NCBI RefSeq assembly: GCF_015831345.1
Contig: NZ_JADWYS010000001.1
Span: 4,430,618 to 4,494,617 of the forward strand
Direction of reading: 5' to 3'
Origin: Caenimonas aquaedulcis
GTDB taxonomy: Bacteria > Pseudomonadota > Gammaproteobacteria > Burkholderiales > Burkholderiaceae_C
Length of the DNA: 64,000 nt
Numbering within the stretch: position 1 is the first letter of the stretch; every line of letters begins with the position of its first letter. The notes under the pieces were generated by a model. The model had not been told where the DNA came from. It searched no databases and saw nothing but the letters and a program-made list of their open reading frames with translations. Shown one piece after another: positions 51,385-60,376 of the stretch. A program made the position numbers and the translations under genes.

Positions 51385-51923
51385 GGATAGACGATGGTGT
51401 AGGTGACGCTCGTGCTCACCGTTCCGGGTGCGACAGCGCCGGTGGCCCGGTATTGCGCGTAGTGCGTCAGGGTGGCCGCGCTCGCCGAAACGCCGGCCGT
51501 CGTCGCGTTCTGGCTGCCGCTGTTCTGCATCAGGTTCACGCTGCCGAAACTGCTGTTGAGCAGTTCGATGTCGAGGTTGGTCGCCGTCCCTGCGTTGATG
51601 AGGCGCCCCGCGGCATTGATCGTGGGGCCGGGTTCGAAATAGGCGAACACGGTGCCCGAGGAAAACCCGCTGCACCCCGTGAGCGCCAGAGAGAACGAAG
51701 TGCGGCCCGCCACGGCGCCCGCCGAGGCCAGCGCCGCCGAGGACACCCTCGGCAGTGTGACGGTGAACGACGACGCGGAACCGCCGCCGTTGATCGTGCA
51801 GGTTTCGTTGGTGACGATGCCATTGATCGTCACGGTGCCGTCGACGGCGTGGCAGGCCCAGGAGGCCGCCAGCGCCGAGACGGCCACGAGGGCACGGCCC
51901 GCGATTCTTGGAATGGAGATCAT
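51381..51923 (-). CDS. FimA-type fimbrial subunit
   Basis: This 180-residue pilin has a signal peptide (about 1-26). The two Cys of the pilin disulfide lie in NETCTINGG and LTGCSGF. The C-terminal donor-strand segment TYTIVYP is the chaperone/usher recognition end typical of FimA. It is probably a major or minor subunit of the same fibre as its neighbour. It overlaps the chaperone gene in an ATGA. Confidence 0.9.
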   Translation of the reverse strand: MISIPRIAGRALVAVSALAASWACHAVDGTVTINGIVTNETCTINGGGSASSFTVTLPRVSSAALASAGAVAGRTSFSLALTGCSGFSSGTVFAYFEPGPTINAAGRLINAGTATNLDIELLNSSFGSVNLMQNSGSQNATTAGVSASAATLTHYAQYRATGAVAPGTVSTSVTYTIVYP

Positions 51924-51944
51924 CGCCTGGCGTACCCGTGCCGA

Positions 51945-52484
51945 TCAGAGGTAGACCATCGAGTACGTGACGGAGCTCAGGACATCGCCGGCCGTCACGG
52001 GCGTGGCGTCCGTGTGGTAGTAGCGCACGATGAAGTTCGCCACGGCGCTGCCGGCGGTGATGGGGGCGGGGGTCACGTTTTGCGAGCCGTACGCCGCGTT
52101 GAGGGCGATCGTGGTGCCGTTTCCGTTCAGCAGTTCCAGTTCGACGTTGGCCGGGCCGGTGGCGGGCGTGGTGGCGGCAGCGGTGTTGATCAGTCGGCCG
52201 GACGCGGAGATGTTCCCGCCGGCTTCGAAGTAGGTTGTAGCCGTGGTGGGGCCCGTGCAGCCGGTGATGTTCAGCGAGAAGGCCGTGTCGCCGCCCGTGG
52301 GGTTCACGGATGTGGTGGCGGTCGGCGGCAGCGGGACGTTCAGCGCCGTGGCGCCACCGTTCGTGACCGTGCAGGTCGTGGAGACCAGCTTGCCGGTGAA
52401 GTTGATGGTGCCGTCGGACGCGTGGGCCGCGAGTGGAGCGTAGATTGCTGCGACGGCGACGAGTGCGGAAAGTTGCTTTTTCAA
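51945..52484 (-). CDS. FimA-type fimbrial subunit, first gene of the operon
   Basis: This 179-residue pilin has a signal peptide (MKKQLSALVAVAAIYAPLAAHA), a disulfide pair (STTCTVTNGG and ITGCTGP), and the end YSMVYL. It is the first gene of the chaperone-usher operon, so it is the likely major subunit. It is about 35 percent similar in pattern to the next pilin. No separate tip adhesin is found in the operon. The 21-base gap to the next gene supports one transcript. Confidence 0.9.
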   Translation of the reverse strand: MKKQLSALVAVAAIYAPLAAHASDGTINFTGKLVSTTCTVTNGGATALNVPLPPTATTSVNPTGGDTAFSLNITGCTGPTTATTYFEAGGNISASGRLINTAAATTPATGPANVELELLNGNGTTIALNAAYGSQNVTPAPITAGSAVANFIVRYYHTDATPVTAGDVLSSVTYSMVYL

Positions 52485-52594
52485 AATAAGGTTCCTTGGT
52501 GAATAGTGAAATTGCTTGGGCAGTGCAATGGAAATAGTGCCCGCCGCGGCGTAACGAAGTGTAGGTGAGCCGCCGCTTGCACAGCATTGCTTCA

Positions 52595-52612
52595 GAAGTT
52601 CATCACAACTTC
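52595..52612. promoter_or_regulatory. Inverted repeat upstream of the fimbrial operon
   Basis: GAAGTT-CATCAC-AACTTC forms exact 6-bp arms 111 bases before the first pilin ATG, in an AT-richer leader. It could be an operator site. No invertible-switch repeats were seen in the 249-bp gap. Confidence 0.3.
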
Positions 52613-52733
52613 CTAACCTTTGGTGAGTGCAAGAGCCACTCCCGTGACGGGTTGTTACAGCCGGCCGTGAAGACGGGCGTCCGCGCGATGACGCGGAGGC
52701 TTGCCCGACATGGAAGTTCTGATGCCTACCGTG

Positions 52734-53213
52734 TCACTTGCGCTGGAACGTGACCATGCCCACGGGCGCGGCGACCAGTGCAAATTGCAATCTGGGAACC
52801 TGCACGAGAGGGCAGTCCACCTGTACTTGTCCAGGTTCCACGGACGAATACGCGACAGCGAGGTTCGAGCCGGTCCGCGAGATGCCTGTGATTTGCACGG
52901 CGTTGCACGGAGTCCCCCATCCGAGGGAGACGCCGACGAGTGCGAATCTCGAAAAATCGATGGCCGGCTCGGCCGCCGGTGGCACCCGCGAGGACAGGAA
53001 GGTGCTCCATGCGCTATCGAGTTCCGCCTGGTTGCGGATCACGTACTCCCTGACGGGCCATTCGCCGTAGAGATTGCCAAAGATGTCTCCAACGACGGTG
53101 AACGGGACGGCGACCGGTTCCGGAGGTTCGCTTCCGCCGCAGCTCGCCTGCGCTGCGGCAGTGGCGGCCAGCAGAAGTTTCGTGACGAGGGATGAGAAGG
53201 ACTTTGAAATCAT
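52734..53213 (-). CDS. Small secreted protein, subtilase companion
   Basis: This 159-residue protein has an N-terminal hydrophobic export signal ending QASCGG, a weak lipobox, so it may be a lipoprotein. The rest is a short domain (TVVGDIFGNLYGEWPVREYVIRNQ, then TPCNAVQITGI) without a recognised family. It begins two bases after the stop of the S8 protease gene, so it is the second gene of that operon. An inhibitor or co-factor role for the protease is an inference from position. Confidence 0.6.
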   Translation of the reverse strand: MISKSFSSLVTKLLLAATAAAQASCGGSEPPEPVAVPFTVVGDIFGNLYGEWPVREYVIRNQAELDSAWSTFLSSRVPPAAEPAIDFSRFALVGVSLGWGTPCNAVQITGISRTGSNLAVAYSSVEPGQVQVDCPLVQVPRLQFALVAAPVGMVTFQRK

Positions 53214-53215
53214 GG

Positions 53216-55288
53216 TCAGGGCATCCGGATGCGACGGAAGGGGTAGGTGACGCCGGAATAGGTTTGGGGCGCGCTGACGCTTCCGGTGCTGTAGATCCAC
53301 GCGGTCGCGTCTGCGAGCGTCCAGGTCGGCACGGCGGCTTTGATCGCCGCATAGTAGCCCGCCACATGGGGCCCTGAAAACGACGTGCCGCCGAACTGGT
53401 TGGTCGAAGTGTCCGATGTGCCCGTCGACGAAAGGATGTCGTAGCCCGGGGCGAGAAGCATGGGACCTGTGAAGGTGTCCGCGGCAATGCTGGACCCGTT
53501 GGCCACCGAATTACCGTTTGCGTTGTTGACGGTGCCGGGGACTTTGATGACGTATGGAATGCAGGCGGGGAAGGAGATTCCCATCCGCGGCAGGGTCGCT
53601 CCGGTGTTTCCGGCGCCAGCGACAACCGGAATGCCGCGGGAGTGGAGGTCCGCGACAAGGTTGGTCATGGTGTAGTTGATGTTCGGGCAGTCGGCGGTGT
53701 TCTTGCCTGAATCGCCGAAGTTCAGCAGCGCGACATACGTGGCGTCGGTCGCGCTCGCGCTCAACGCCTGCAGGGCGGCAATCTGGTCATCACGAAATGA
53801 GCCCGGGTTGCCCGCCGCATCCAGGGAGAACACCTGCGCCGAAATCAGAAAGGCGTCGGGCGCGACGCCTTGCAGGGTGGCGCCGGCCGCGGACTTGGGC
53901 ATTGCCGCATTCTGACGCCCTGCCGCGATGCCGGCGGCGTGCGTTCCGTGTTGGGGGCAGGACGAGCAGCCGGCGGGAGGCGCGCCAGACGCCGGAAAAT
54001 TGAGCGGACTGTCTCCCTTCGCATCCTGCGCAGGGCAGGGTGAGGTATATCCGCCCCCGTTGGTGCCCCAGCAGCCTTCGAACATAACCTTGCTGGCCCC
54101 GTTCATCTGGAAGAACGCATGGCTCTTGCGGATGCCGGTGTCCAGCAGCACGATGTGCTGGCCCGCGCCCCGGTAGTTCTGGTTCCAGCCGGATTGCATG
54201 TTGATGCTGGCTTCGCTGACGCCGAGCAGGGGAAAGGCGTCGGCGCGATTCAGGCTCACGCGCAGCACTCGCCGGTCCGCGTTGGCGAACAACCGGATGG
54301 CGGCATCCGGATCCAGCCGGACGTTCAATGCACCCCACTCGCTCAAGTCGCGCGTGATGGCCGCGCCGGGAATGTTCGCCACGACCTCTTCGAGGGCCCG
54401 CCTCAAGCTGGCAGACTGCTTGCGCCACGCCGCATCAGGCATGAACCCGCGACCCATCACGAAGGGCGAAGGGAGCCGCAGTTCGATCAGCGCATCCACC
54501 ACCCCGTGGACCCGGGCTTCGTCGATCACTTCGCGCTGCCAATCCGCCGGGCGTGGGTCCGACCACGCGCCGAGTTGCAAGCTGCGGACCCGGGGATGTT
54601 CGCGCAACAGCAGGAAGTCTTCCCGCCCGATCCTGGCCGCGGCAAGGGCGGCGCTGCCTGGAGCCTGACGCAGCGCCGCGGAGGGCCGCAGGCCGGCCAG
54701 CAGGGAGGCGCGAACGGCTTGCGCCTGGGCGGATGCCGCCGGGGCATCGCGCCACGCAATGGAGCCGTCGCCCAGGTAGTCCAGGTCGGCATCCACATCG
54801 AGCGCCATCTCGACGTCGGCGAATCCGGTGCTTGCGATGGCGGCTTCGATGGCCTGCAATCGCCCATCCGCAGCCAGGATGCGGTGGCGCAGCTTGTCGG
54901 TTGGGTCGCGGGTGAATGACTTGGCGCCCTTGCTGTTCAGCAGCGTTGCCAAGCCCTGCGGCGTCACGTTCACGCCGATCTGGCCGGCGTCGTTGGACCA
55001 GGTGCCCGCCTTCCAGGCGCCAGTGCCCAACTCAGCGCGCAAGCTGTTGGCGGCCTGCTGCAGCCGGGCCTTGCTTGTCGCGACGCTGCCGAGCGACACG
55101 GCGTCGTCCAGATTGACCATCACCCGCACAGCGCCGAGCCGGACCGCCTCGTCCTGCAGCGCGAGATACTCCTGCGGGTCGACGGAGGCCGCGATTGAAT
55201 TCGCACCGCACAGGAGCAGGGCGAAAGCCATCAAGAGTGCACGAAAGCCCACGCCATGGGGCGGACAGATTTTTTTGAAAATCATCAC
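53216..55288 (-). CDS. Secreted S8 (subtilisin-like) serine protease
   Basis: This 690-residue protein has a signal peptide (about 14-34) and a long N-terminal prodomain region of about 340 residues. The subtilase catalytic domain has the triad Asp383 (LLDTGI), His447 (HGTHAAG) and Ser636 (GGTSFSGPHVAG). Several Cys pairs (for example CSSCPQ and CPNINY) imply periplasmic or extracellular disulfides. The catalytic part ends close to the C-terminus, so it has no obvious cell-surface or autotransporter module. It is likely processed and exported by Sec. Start at 55288 with MMIFKK. Confidence 0.92.
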   Translation of the reverse strand: MMIFKKICPPHGVGFRALLMAFALLLCGANSIAASVDPQEYLALQDEAVRLGAVRVMVNLDDAVSLGSVATSKARLQQAANSLRAELGTGAWKAGTWSNDAGQIGVNVTPQGLATLLNSKGAKSFTRDPTDKLRHRILAADGRLQAIEAAIASTGFADVEMALDVDADLDYLGDGSIAWRDAPAASAQAQAVRASLLAGLRPSAALRQAPGSAALAAARIGREDFLLLREHPRVRSLQLGAWSDPRPADWQREVIDEARVHGVVDALIELRLPSPFVMGRGFMPDAAWRKQSASLRRALEEVVANIPGAAITRDLSEWGALNVRLDPDAAIRLFANADRRVLRVSLNRADAFPLLGVSEASINMQSGWNQNYRGAGQHIVLLDTGIRKSHAFFQMNGASKVMFEGCWGTNGGGYTSPCPAQDAKGDSPLNFPASGAPPAGCSSCPQHGTHAAGIAAGRQNAAMPKSAAGATLQGVAPDAFLISAQVFSLDAAGNPGSFRDDQIAALQALSASATDATYVALLNFGDSGKNTADCPNINYTMTNLVADLHSRGIPVVAGAGNTGATLPRMGISFPACIPYVIKVPGTVNNANGNSVANGSSIAADTFTGPMLLAPGYDILSSTGTSDTSTNQFGGTSFSGPHVAGYYAAIKAAVPTWTLADATAWIYSTGSVSAPQTYSGVTYPFRRIRMP

Positions 55289-55963
55289 TTCGCTTTTCCT
55301 CCTCAGAATGAACTGCGATGTCCCGGCGCTGGCGCGAGGGGACGCGAATTACTGCTTGGGATGCGCGAATCGCGCGCTTTCGAAGCGAAGCCGGCCGCGA
55401 GGCCAGGGCTTGTCGAAAGTTACTGCGTCAGGTGGACTGACTTCGGCGGGCGTGCGGCCGACATCTGCACGGGGCCGGACTGCGGGTGCGGGCGTCTAAA
55501 GGGAAAGAAAAAGATTGCCGGTAGCAAATTGGAGCAAAAAGATCCAAAGAAAGGCATTATGCCTTTGCGCGGAGTATAGCGCCCCGGTGAGGCGCTTCAC
55601 CAACGAAGGGCTCCCGCGCCGCGCGCTGAACTCCGAAAGCGCGGACGCCCTCGCTGCTGAACACTTGCACCGACCTCGTATCTGAGGCCATGGTTTGGTT
55701 ATGCTGGCGAAAGCGGCAGCTGCGCCCGGAAGGGCGAGTGCAAAGGTCTGTCCCGCCATGACAAACCTTGAGGAGTCACTGAAGCGGTCGTCGGAAAAAT
55801 CGAGACCGTGGAAACCGACGTTGGCCGCGTAAAAGAATCGAGTCCGACCGGTTCGGGATGCTAGTAAAGGGCATGTCGCGACATACCAGGCTCGAATCAG
55901 TGCGAGCCCGCTGAGCCCAGGTCGTTGGCGGCCGTATCGTTCGAGGCTCGAGATTCGTCGTAG
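55289..55963. other. 675-bp stretch without a convincing gene
   Basis: Open frames here are short or antisense-like and none has coding character. The stretch contains an AT-rich patch (55495-55580) with a tight palindrome, and a 24-codon ATG frame at 55758. That frame, with one base deleted after its eighth codon, would continue sensibly (KIETVETDVGRVKES), so a decayed gene is possible. No tRNA or IS was recognised. Confidence 0.5.
55550..55566. promoter_or_regulatory. Tight palindrome in the AT-rich patch upstream of the protease gene
   Basis: AAAGGCAT-T-ATGCCTTT has exact 8-bp arms around one base. It lies about 260 bases upstream of the protease start. A protein binding site is more likely than an RNA hairpin, as the loop is too short. 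Confidence 0.35.
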
Positions 55964-56290
55964 TCAACGCTCGTCGAACCACACTGCGAACATCCCGAGC
56001 ATTGCCAAGCCCAGCCCGCAGATGAAAATGTACGTGACCGCGTAGTAGCTGACGCCTTCGTGGCCGATGAACATGAACAGCCACCAGGGCAGCAGGAACG
56101 CGCCCGCTCCGCCTCTGTAAATCCCTGGCGTAAACAGCAACACCAGCGGCGGCAATACGACTAAACCTCGCATTGCGATCGATGGGAGGTCTCTGTTGCC
56201 CTTGAATGCAGCCAGATACAGCCCCGCCACGGTGACGACCGGCAATGCCAGGGGGTACACGAACACTGAAAGGGCAAGAAGAAGTCCCAT
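55964..56290 (-). CDS. Small membrane protein
   Basis: This 108-residue protein has three hydrophobic segments (about 1-28, 38-55 and 80-102) with basic loops, compatible with an inner-membrane protein. No family is recognised. Support comes from its membrane pattern and good ATG context only, and it stands alone next to the 675-bp empty stretch. Confidence 0.5.
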   Translation of the reverse strand: MGLLLALSVFVYPLALPVVTVAGLYLAAFKGNRDLPSIAMRGLVVLPPLVLLFTPGIYRGGAGAFLLPWWLFMFIGHEGVSYYAVTYIFICGLGLAMLGMFAVWFDER

Positions 56291-56523
56291 GGTGGAATCT
56301 CGTTTCGCTGGGATTAACTGGCCGCGCTTAGGTAGCCCGAGAACAGTGGCAAGGCAATCTTGTTCGCCCCGCGTTAGCTCCTTGGTTTATATCCGCGATT
56401 CAGCGCGCTAAAAATGATGTTGACCTCACGGATGAAAAGACATTTCCCTGCGCAGGCGGGCGCCACCTCCCTAGAATGCCCAGGCACCCCGCGTATTCCC
56501 TCTCTGCACCCCGGAAGTCCCCC

Positions 56524-57393
56524 ATGCCCACCCCCAACCAGCAACTCCGCAGCCTCCTGAAACCCAACGCCGGCATCGTCATCCCCGGCGCGCCCAACGC
56601 CCTGGGCGCCCGCATCATCGAAGACGCGGGCTTCCCCGTGGTCTACATGACCGGCGCAGGCGTCGCGAATTCCTACCTCGGTGGCCCCGACATGGGCCTC
56701 ATCTCCGTCTCCGAAATGGCCGCGCACGTGGCGGCCTTTCGCGACGCCGTGTCCATCCCCATCATCGCGGACGGCGACACCGGTTTCGGCAACGCGCTCA
56801 ACCTCGTGCGCACCATCAAGCTCTACGAGCGCGCGGGCGCCTCGGTGATCCAGCTGGAGGACCAGGACTTTCCCAAGCGCTGCGGCCACTTCGACAACAA
56901 GTCGGTCATCCCCCAGGCGGAGATGGTGCAGAAGATCAAGGCCGCGGTGGACACGCGCGTCGACGCGGACTTCATGATCCTCGCGCGCACGGACGCGATG
57001 GCCGTGGAAGGCATCGACGCCGCTATAGAGCGCATGGCCGCCTACCGCGAGGCGGGCGCGGACCTGATGTTCGTCGAGGCGCCGCGAACGGTGGACGACT
57101 TGAAGCGCATCGTGCGCGAGCTGCCCGGGCCGCACATCGTGAACATCGTGCACGGGGGCCGCACGCCGATGCTGCCGCAGGGCGAGCTCGCGCAGATAGG
57201 CTTCGCGGGCATCCTCTACGCGAACGCCGCGATGCAGTCGGCGATGCTCGCGATGAAGAAGACCATGGCGCACCTCAAGCGCGTGGGCTCGCTCGCGGGC
57301 GCCGAGGACGCCGTCATCTCCTTCGACGAACGGCAGAAGTTCGTCAACTACGCCCAGTGGGCGCAGCTGGAAAAGAAGTACGCGGACAGCTGA
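56524..57393 (+). CDS. Isocitrate lyase/PEP mutase-family enzyme
   Basis: This 289-residue TIM-barrel protein has the family signatures ADGDTGFGN and the active-site loop FPKRCGHFDNKSV, with the key Cys. The metal-binding acidic pair is D and E in IQLEDQDFP. Members split 2-methylisocitrate, oxaloacetate or dimethylmalate, or act as carboxyphosphonoenolpyruvate mutases. The exact substrate is open. The ATG at 56524 follows a ribosome site and begins the conserved QLRSLLK start. It converges tail to tail on the TTT/TcuAB operon, and acting on the same C4-C6 acids would fit. Confidence 0.88.
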   Translation: MPTPNQQLRSLLKPNAGIVIPGAPNALGARIIEDAGFPVVYMTGAGVANSYLGGPDMGLISVSEMAAHVAAFRDAVSIPIIADGDTGFGNALNLVRTIKLYERAGASVIQLEDQDFPKRCGHFDNKSVIPQAEMVQKIKAAVDTRVDADFMILARTDAMAVEGIDAAIERMAAYREAGADLMFVEAPRTVDDLKRIVRELPGPHIVNIVHGGRTPMLPQGELAQIGFAGILYANAAMQSAMLAMKKTMAHLKRVGSLAGAEDAVISFDERQKFVNYAQWAQLEKKYADS

Positions 57394-58368
57394 TTACTCG
57401 ACCTGCACCTTCGCCGAGCGCACCACCTGTCCCCACTTCGCCACTTCGCCCTTGAAGAAGGCGCTGAAGGCGTCGGGGGTGCTGCTCACCGGCTCCGCGC
57501 CGAGCGCGAGCAGCTTGTCGTTGACCACCGGGTCCTTCACCGCCACGGCCACTTCCTGCGCGAGCTTCGTCACGATGTCGTGCGGCGTGCCGGCCGGCGC
57601 GAAGAGGCCGAACCACGCAGTGGCGTCGAATCCGGGTACGCCGCTTTCGTCCAGCGTGGGGATGTCGGGCGCGACTTTGGAGCGCTGCTTCGTGCTGACT
57701 GCGAGCGGGCGCAGCTTGCCGGCCTTCACCAGCGGCAGCGTCGTGATGATGTTGTCGAAGGTGAGGCCGACCTGGTTGCCCAGCACGTCGTTCATCGCCG
57801 GCGCCGCGCCCTTGTAGGGCACGTGCGTGAGCTTGATGTTGGCCGTGCTGTCCAGCAGTTCGGTGAAGAGGTGCGAGCCCGAGCCGTTGCCCGCCGTCGC
57901 GTAGTTGATGACGCCCGGCGATTTCTTCGCGGCGTCCAGCAGTTCGCGCACGGTCTTGTACGGAGTCGCCGGGTTGACGACGAGCAGGAAGGGCGTCGAC
58001 GAGATCATCGAGATCGCGGTGAGGTCCTTCACCGGGTCGTAGGTCATCTTGGGGTACAGGCTCGGGTTGACGGACAGCGAGATGGTGCCGAGCAGCAGCG
58101 TGTAGCCATCCGGTGCGGCCTTCGCGACCGCGTCGGCGCCGATGTTGCCCGCGCTGCCCGCGCGGTTCTCCACGACGACGGCCTGGCCCATGCGCTCGCT
58201 CAGCTTCTGGCCGATGATGCGCGCGGCGACGTCGGATGCGCCGCCCGCCGGGTAGCCGACGATCAGCTTGATCGGCCGGGACGGATAGGGGCCGGTTTGC
58301 GCGAATGCGCCGGCGTATGCGAGCGCGAGGCTGCCCAGGACGAGGGCGCGGCGGGGTAGTGATGTCAT
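57394..58368 (-). CDS. Bug-family (TTT) periplasmic binding protein
   Basis: This 324-residue secreted substrate receptor of the tripartite tricarboxylate transporter system has a signal peptide (1-24). The Bug landmarks are YPSRPIKLIVGYPAGGASDVAARI, VVENRAGSAGNIGADAVAKAAPDGYTLL and the pocket region THVPYKGAAPAMNDVLG. Bug proteins bind small carboxylates. No TctA/TctB membrane genes are adjacent here. Its ATG overlaps the stop of the dehydrogenase gene (ATGA), so it is the last gene of the operon. Confidence 0.93.
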   Translation of the reverse strand: MTSLPRRALVLGSLALAYAGAFAQTGPYPSRPIKLIVGYPAGGASDVAARIIGQKLSERMGQAVVVENRAGSAGNIGADAVAKAAPDGYTLLLGTISLSVNPSLYPKMTYDPVKDLTAISMISSTPFLLVVNPATPYKTVRELLDAAKKSPGVINYATAGNGSGSHLFTELLDSTANIKLTHVPYKGAAPAMNDVLGNQVGLTFDNIITTLPLVKAGKLRPLAVSTKQRSKVAPDIPTLDESGVPGFDATAWFGLFAPAGTPHDIVTKLAQEVAVAVKDPVVNDKLLALGAEPVSSTPDAFSAFFKGEVAKWGQVVRSAKVQVE

Positions 58369-59360
58369 GACTTGGTGTCTCCTTGAAATTCGTTGAGCAG
58401 CCAGCGCTGCAGGTTGTCCAGAAATATGCGTGCGACCTGGCCTTCGTTGCCGTCGGACATGCCCGCCGAATGCGGGGTGACGATCACGTTGGGCATGTCC
58501 CAGAGGGGCGAGTCCGCGGACAGAGGTTCATGCGCGAAGACGTCGAGGTAGGCGCCCGCGAGGCGGCCTTCGCGCAGCGCGGCGATCATCGCGGGTTCAT
58601 CGATCACTTCGCCGCGTGCGACGTTCACGAGGCCCGCGTGCGAGGGGAGCAGCGCGAATTCGCGCGCGCCGACCAGGTGGCGTGTCTCGTCCGATAGCGG
58701 GCAGGCCAGCACCAGCCAGTCCGCGCGCGGCAGCACGTCGTGCAGTTGCGGATAGGTGAGGGTCGGCAGGTCATCGCCCGCAGGCTGCGACCCGCGCCGG
58801 ACAACGACCACCTTCAATCCGAGTGCCTGCAACAGGCGCGAGATCTCCTGGCCGACAGGCCCCCATCCGACGACGACAGCCGTCTGGCCGCCGATGTCGC
58901 GGGGCAGCCCGCTGCCATAGAGCGACGCCCATTCCCTGCGCCGCTGCGCGGCGGCGAGCAGCGGCCAGTGGCGCGCCAGCGACAGCAGCCCCAGCACGGC
59001 CGTCTGCGCGACGACGCGCGCGTTGCCGCCGGACGAAGTCGTGATCGCCACGCCCTTGTCCGCGAGCTCGACATAGATCGGCCGGTCGGCGCCGGCGGAG
59101 TGGATGTGCACCCATCGCAGCGCGGGCGCGGCACGCAACGCGTCGTAGAAGCGCTTCGTGTCGGGCTTCAGGTCGTGCTTGGTCGACAGGCCCGTCACCT
59201 CGCGCGAGACGAAGGCGATGTCGGCCCGCACGGCCGCGGGATCGTCCGGGAAGACGAGCACGTGCGGACGCGCACCGAACGCGCGCGCGATGGCATCCGC
59301 GTGCTTGCCCGCCGCATCGCGGGAGAGCAGCAGGTGGGTCGGCGCGTGGCCAGGCGTCAC
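58365..59360 (-). CDS. D-2-hydroxyacid dehydrogenase
   Basis: This 331-residue NAD(P)-dependent enzyme reduces 2-oxoacids to D-2-hydroxyacids or the reverse. The Rossmann motif is GWGPVGQEI, slightly unusual at the first position. The catalytic set is Arg in VNVARGEVID, Glu in AHEPL and His in VTPHSAG. The sequence fits the GhrA-like group. It lies between two Bug genes with a 7-base gap before and a 4-base overlap after, suggesting a role in metabolism of the imported acid. Confidence 0.9.
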   Translation of the reverse strand: MTPGHAPTHLLLSRDAAGKHADAIARAFGARPHVLVFPDDPAAVRADIAFVSREVTGLSTKHDLKPDTKRFYDALRAAPALRWVHIHSAGADRPIYVELADKGVAITTSSGGNARVVAQTAVLGLLSLARHWPLLAAAQRRREWASLYGSGLPRDIGGQTAVVVGWGPVGQEISRLLQALGLKVVVVRRGSQPAGDDLPTLTYPQLHDVLPRADWLVLACPLSDETRHLVGAREFALLPSHAGLVNVARGEVIDEPAMIAALREGRLAGAYLDVFAHEPLSADSPLWDMPNVIVTPHSAGMSDGNEGQVARIFLDNLQRWLLNEFQGDTKS

Positions 59361-59367
59361 GCTGGGC

Positions 59368-60345
59368 TCACTCCGCCGTCGCGCCCGATTCCTTCACCAC
59401 CGCGCGCCACTTCTCGAATTCCTTCTGCACGAAGGCGCCGAACTGCTCGGGCGATCCGCCTACCGGGTCCGCGCCTTCGCGCACCAGCTGCTGTTCGAGC
59501 GAAGGCAGCACTTCGTTCACCGCCTTGTTCAGCGTCATGATGACGGTCTCCGGCGTGCCCTTGGGCGCGAAGAAGCCGAACCACGACCCGGCTTCGAAGC
59601 CCGGGAAGCCCCTTTCCGCCACTGTGGGCACGTCGGGCATGGAGCGCGACCGGTTCACGCTCGTAACAGCGATGGCGCGCAGCTTGCCGGCCTGGATGTG
59701 CTGGATCACCGAAGGAATGGTCGCGAACATGAACTGCACGCGGCCCGCGAGCAGGTCGTTCAGCGCGTCCGCGCCGCGATAGGGCACGTGCGTGAAGGTG
59801 GCGCCCACGCGCTTGCCGAGCATGAAGCCCGACAGGTGCGACGAAGTGCCGATGCCGGTGGAGCCGTAGTTCAGCTCGCCGGGCTTGGATTTCGCATAGG
59901 CGATGAATTCGTCGATCGTCTTCGCGGGCACGTTGGGGTTGACCACCAGCACGTTGGGCACGTCGGCGATCTGCACGACGGGCACGAGGTCCACCAGCGG
60001 GTTGATGTTGAGCTTCTTGTAGAGCGTCGGGTTCACCGCGATCGGGCCGACGGAATCCACGATCAGCGTGTAGCCGTCGGGCGCCGCGCGCGCGGCGAGC
60101 TCCGTGCCGATGTTGCCGCCGCCGCCCGGCTTGTTGTCGATCACGAAGGTCTGCTTGAGCTTGTCGCCGAGCTTCTGCCCGACGGCGCGCGCGAGGATGT
60201 CCGTCGTGCCGCCGGCGGTGAAGGCGACGATCACGCGCACGGGCCGCGCGGGATACGCGGGCGCCTGCGCCCACGCGGGCACGCCCATCAACGCGGCGGC
60301 TCCCGCGAGGACGGTGCGGCGGCTCACGAAATTCTCCAGCTTCAT
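59368..60345 (-). CDS. Bug-family (TTT) periplasmic binding protein
   Basis: This 325-residue protein has a twin-Arg-like signal start (SRRTVLAGAAALMGVPAWAQA), the Bug core AYPARPVRVIVAFTAGGTTDIL, VIDNKPGGGGNIGTELAA, and the pocket region THVPYRGADALNDLLAG. The SRRTV motif may direct Tat export, a known variation in the family. Ligand unknown. It is co-operonic with the other Bug gene but only moderately similar to it, so the two may bind different acids. Confidence 0.93.
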   Translation of the reverse strand: MKLENFVSRRTVLAGAAALMGVPAWAQAPAYPARPVRVIVAFTAGGTTDILARAVGQKLGDKLKQTFVIDNKPGGGGNIGTELAARAAPDGYTLIVDSVGPIAVNPTLYKKLNINPLVDLVPVVQIADVPNVLVVNPNVPAKTIDEFIAYAKSKPGELNYGSTGIGTSSHLSGFMLGKRVGATFTHVPYRGADALNDLLAGRVQFMFATIPSVIQHIQAGKLRAIAVTSVNRSRSMPDVPTVAERGFPGFEAGSWFGFFAPKGTPETVIMTLNKAVNEVLPSLEQQLVREGADPVGGSPEQFGAFVQKEFEKWRAVVKESGATAE

Positions 60346-60376
60346 CTTGTCTCCTTGTCGCTTGTAGTTGGTGACT

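Noticed and set aside
55256..55759. Short frames on both strands between the protease and the small membrane protein
   Set aside because: No ribosome sites, no family resemblance, and mixed codon usage. Treated as non-coding.
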